Both the position numbers and the translations under genes were made by a program. Under the pieces are notes generated by a model. The model saw nothing but the letters and a program-made list of their open reading frames with translations. It had not been told where the DNA came from and did not search any database. From Acidobacteriota bacterium (GTDB lineage: Bacteria > Acidobacteriota > Vicinamibacteria > Vicinamibacterales > SCN-69-37): a DNA stretch of 64,000 nt. Positions 63,866-64,000 of this stretch are shown here, one piece after another (the first letter of the stretch is position 1; each line of letters opens with the position of its first letter). The stretch lies in the NCBI GenBank assembly GCA_947467605.1, contig CANIII010000008.1, forward strand, positions 1-64,000, written 5' to 3'.

Positions 63866-64000
63866 TTATCCGCGCGTCGCGTGGTCACGCGCCAGAAATT
63901 CATTCGCCAGAGAAATGTAGGCTTCCGCGCCACGCGATCGCGCGTCGTACAGGATGACCGGGACGCCATGACTGGGCGCTTCGCCAAGGCGGATATTTCG
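63866..64000 (-). CDS. parA: ParA/Soj chromosome partition ATPase, C-terminal end only
   Basis: The last 44 codons, ending in TAA, cut by the window edge. The reading RNIRLGEAPSHGVPVILYD and SRGAEAYISLANEFL matches the C-terminus of ParA/Soj ATPases, including the LGEAPSHG segment. It ends 10 bases before parB, as in the usual parAB operon. Confidence 0.85.
   Translation of the reverse strand, partial: RNIRLGEAPSHGVPVILYDARSRGAEAYISLANEFLARDHATRG

Overview
The window is GC-rich (roughly 60-65 %), densely coded chromosomal DNA from a Gram-negative bacterium. The best guess is Acidobacteriota, probably class Vicinamibacteria. The guess rests on the 1,294-residue Oar-like TonB receptor with an N-terminal carboxypeptidase-regulatory domain, the secreted peptidases, the LPS/O-antigen export genes, and the parA-parB-atp gene order. 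No phage, insertion sequence, CRISPR array, rRNA or tRNA was recognised. No gene-free stretch exceeds 300 bases; the longest gaps (43839-44088, 35276-35463 and 8497-8661) are described below.

Layout. 71-4525: small hydrolases (SGNH, phosphodiester glycosidase, LD-carboxypeptidase), a membrane glycosyltransferase and an EVE-domain protein. 4612-17064: a minus-strand block with the Oar-like receptor, a 1,326-residue M28 peptidase/HEAT/cyclophilin fusion, an M49 peptidase, a beta-CASP hydrolase and a PLP enzyme. 17103-26922: metabolic genes (MTHFR-like protein, nitroreductase, two aminotransferases, SDR, DoxX, kbl-like) with a glycosyltransferase pair. 26919-35275: a SpoIIE phosphatase, an M1 peptidase, a solitary NuoG-like protein, a DsbD-like protein and a GAF protein. 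35347-45980: signalling and housekeeping genes (GAF/SpoIIE phosphatase, FabZ, transporters, HD/OB protein, 2,4-dienoyl-CoA reductase, hybrid histidine kinase, FliA-like sigma factor, a 67-residue stand-alone phosphoacceptor-like protein with an HTH protein, and an NtrC-type regulator). 45995-47460: a hexapeptide-repeat basic protein and a broken Dabb-domain gene. 47377-64000: one minus-strand gene train, parA-parB-[b'-b-delta-alpha-gamma-beta-epsilon]-PP2C-wzm-wzt-rfaE2-mfd-surA-like-nusG-like-dus, with many 1-11 base overlaps. It links ATP synthase F1/stator, LPS heptose activation and export, and envelope folding. ATP synthase subunits a and c are absent from the window.

Three signals stand out. 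(1) At most transcription-unit starts a TANNNT -10 hexamer ends about 7 bases before the start codon. This predicts leaderless mRNAs, and in three divergent pairs both genes share one -10 site. (2) Between two convergent genes at 35347-35478 a sigma-54-type promoter is followed by nested perfect stems and a T-rich tail, which is a candidate small RNA. (3) The 67-residue protein at 44089-44292 looks like a histidine-kinase DHp hairpin without a kinase domain. It is encoded directly after an HTH gene and divergent from a sigma-54 activator that has no obvious partner kinase. A 46-base dispersed repeat occurs three times in the first 14.3 kb, once inside a coding gene without breaking its frame.
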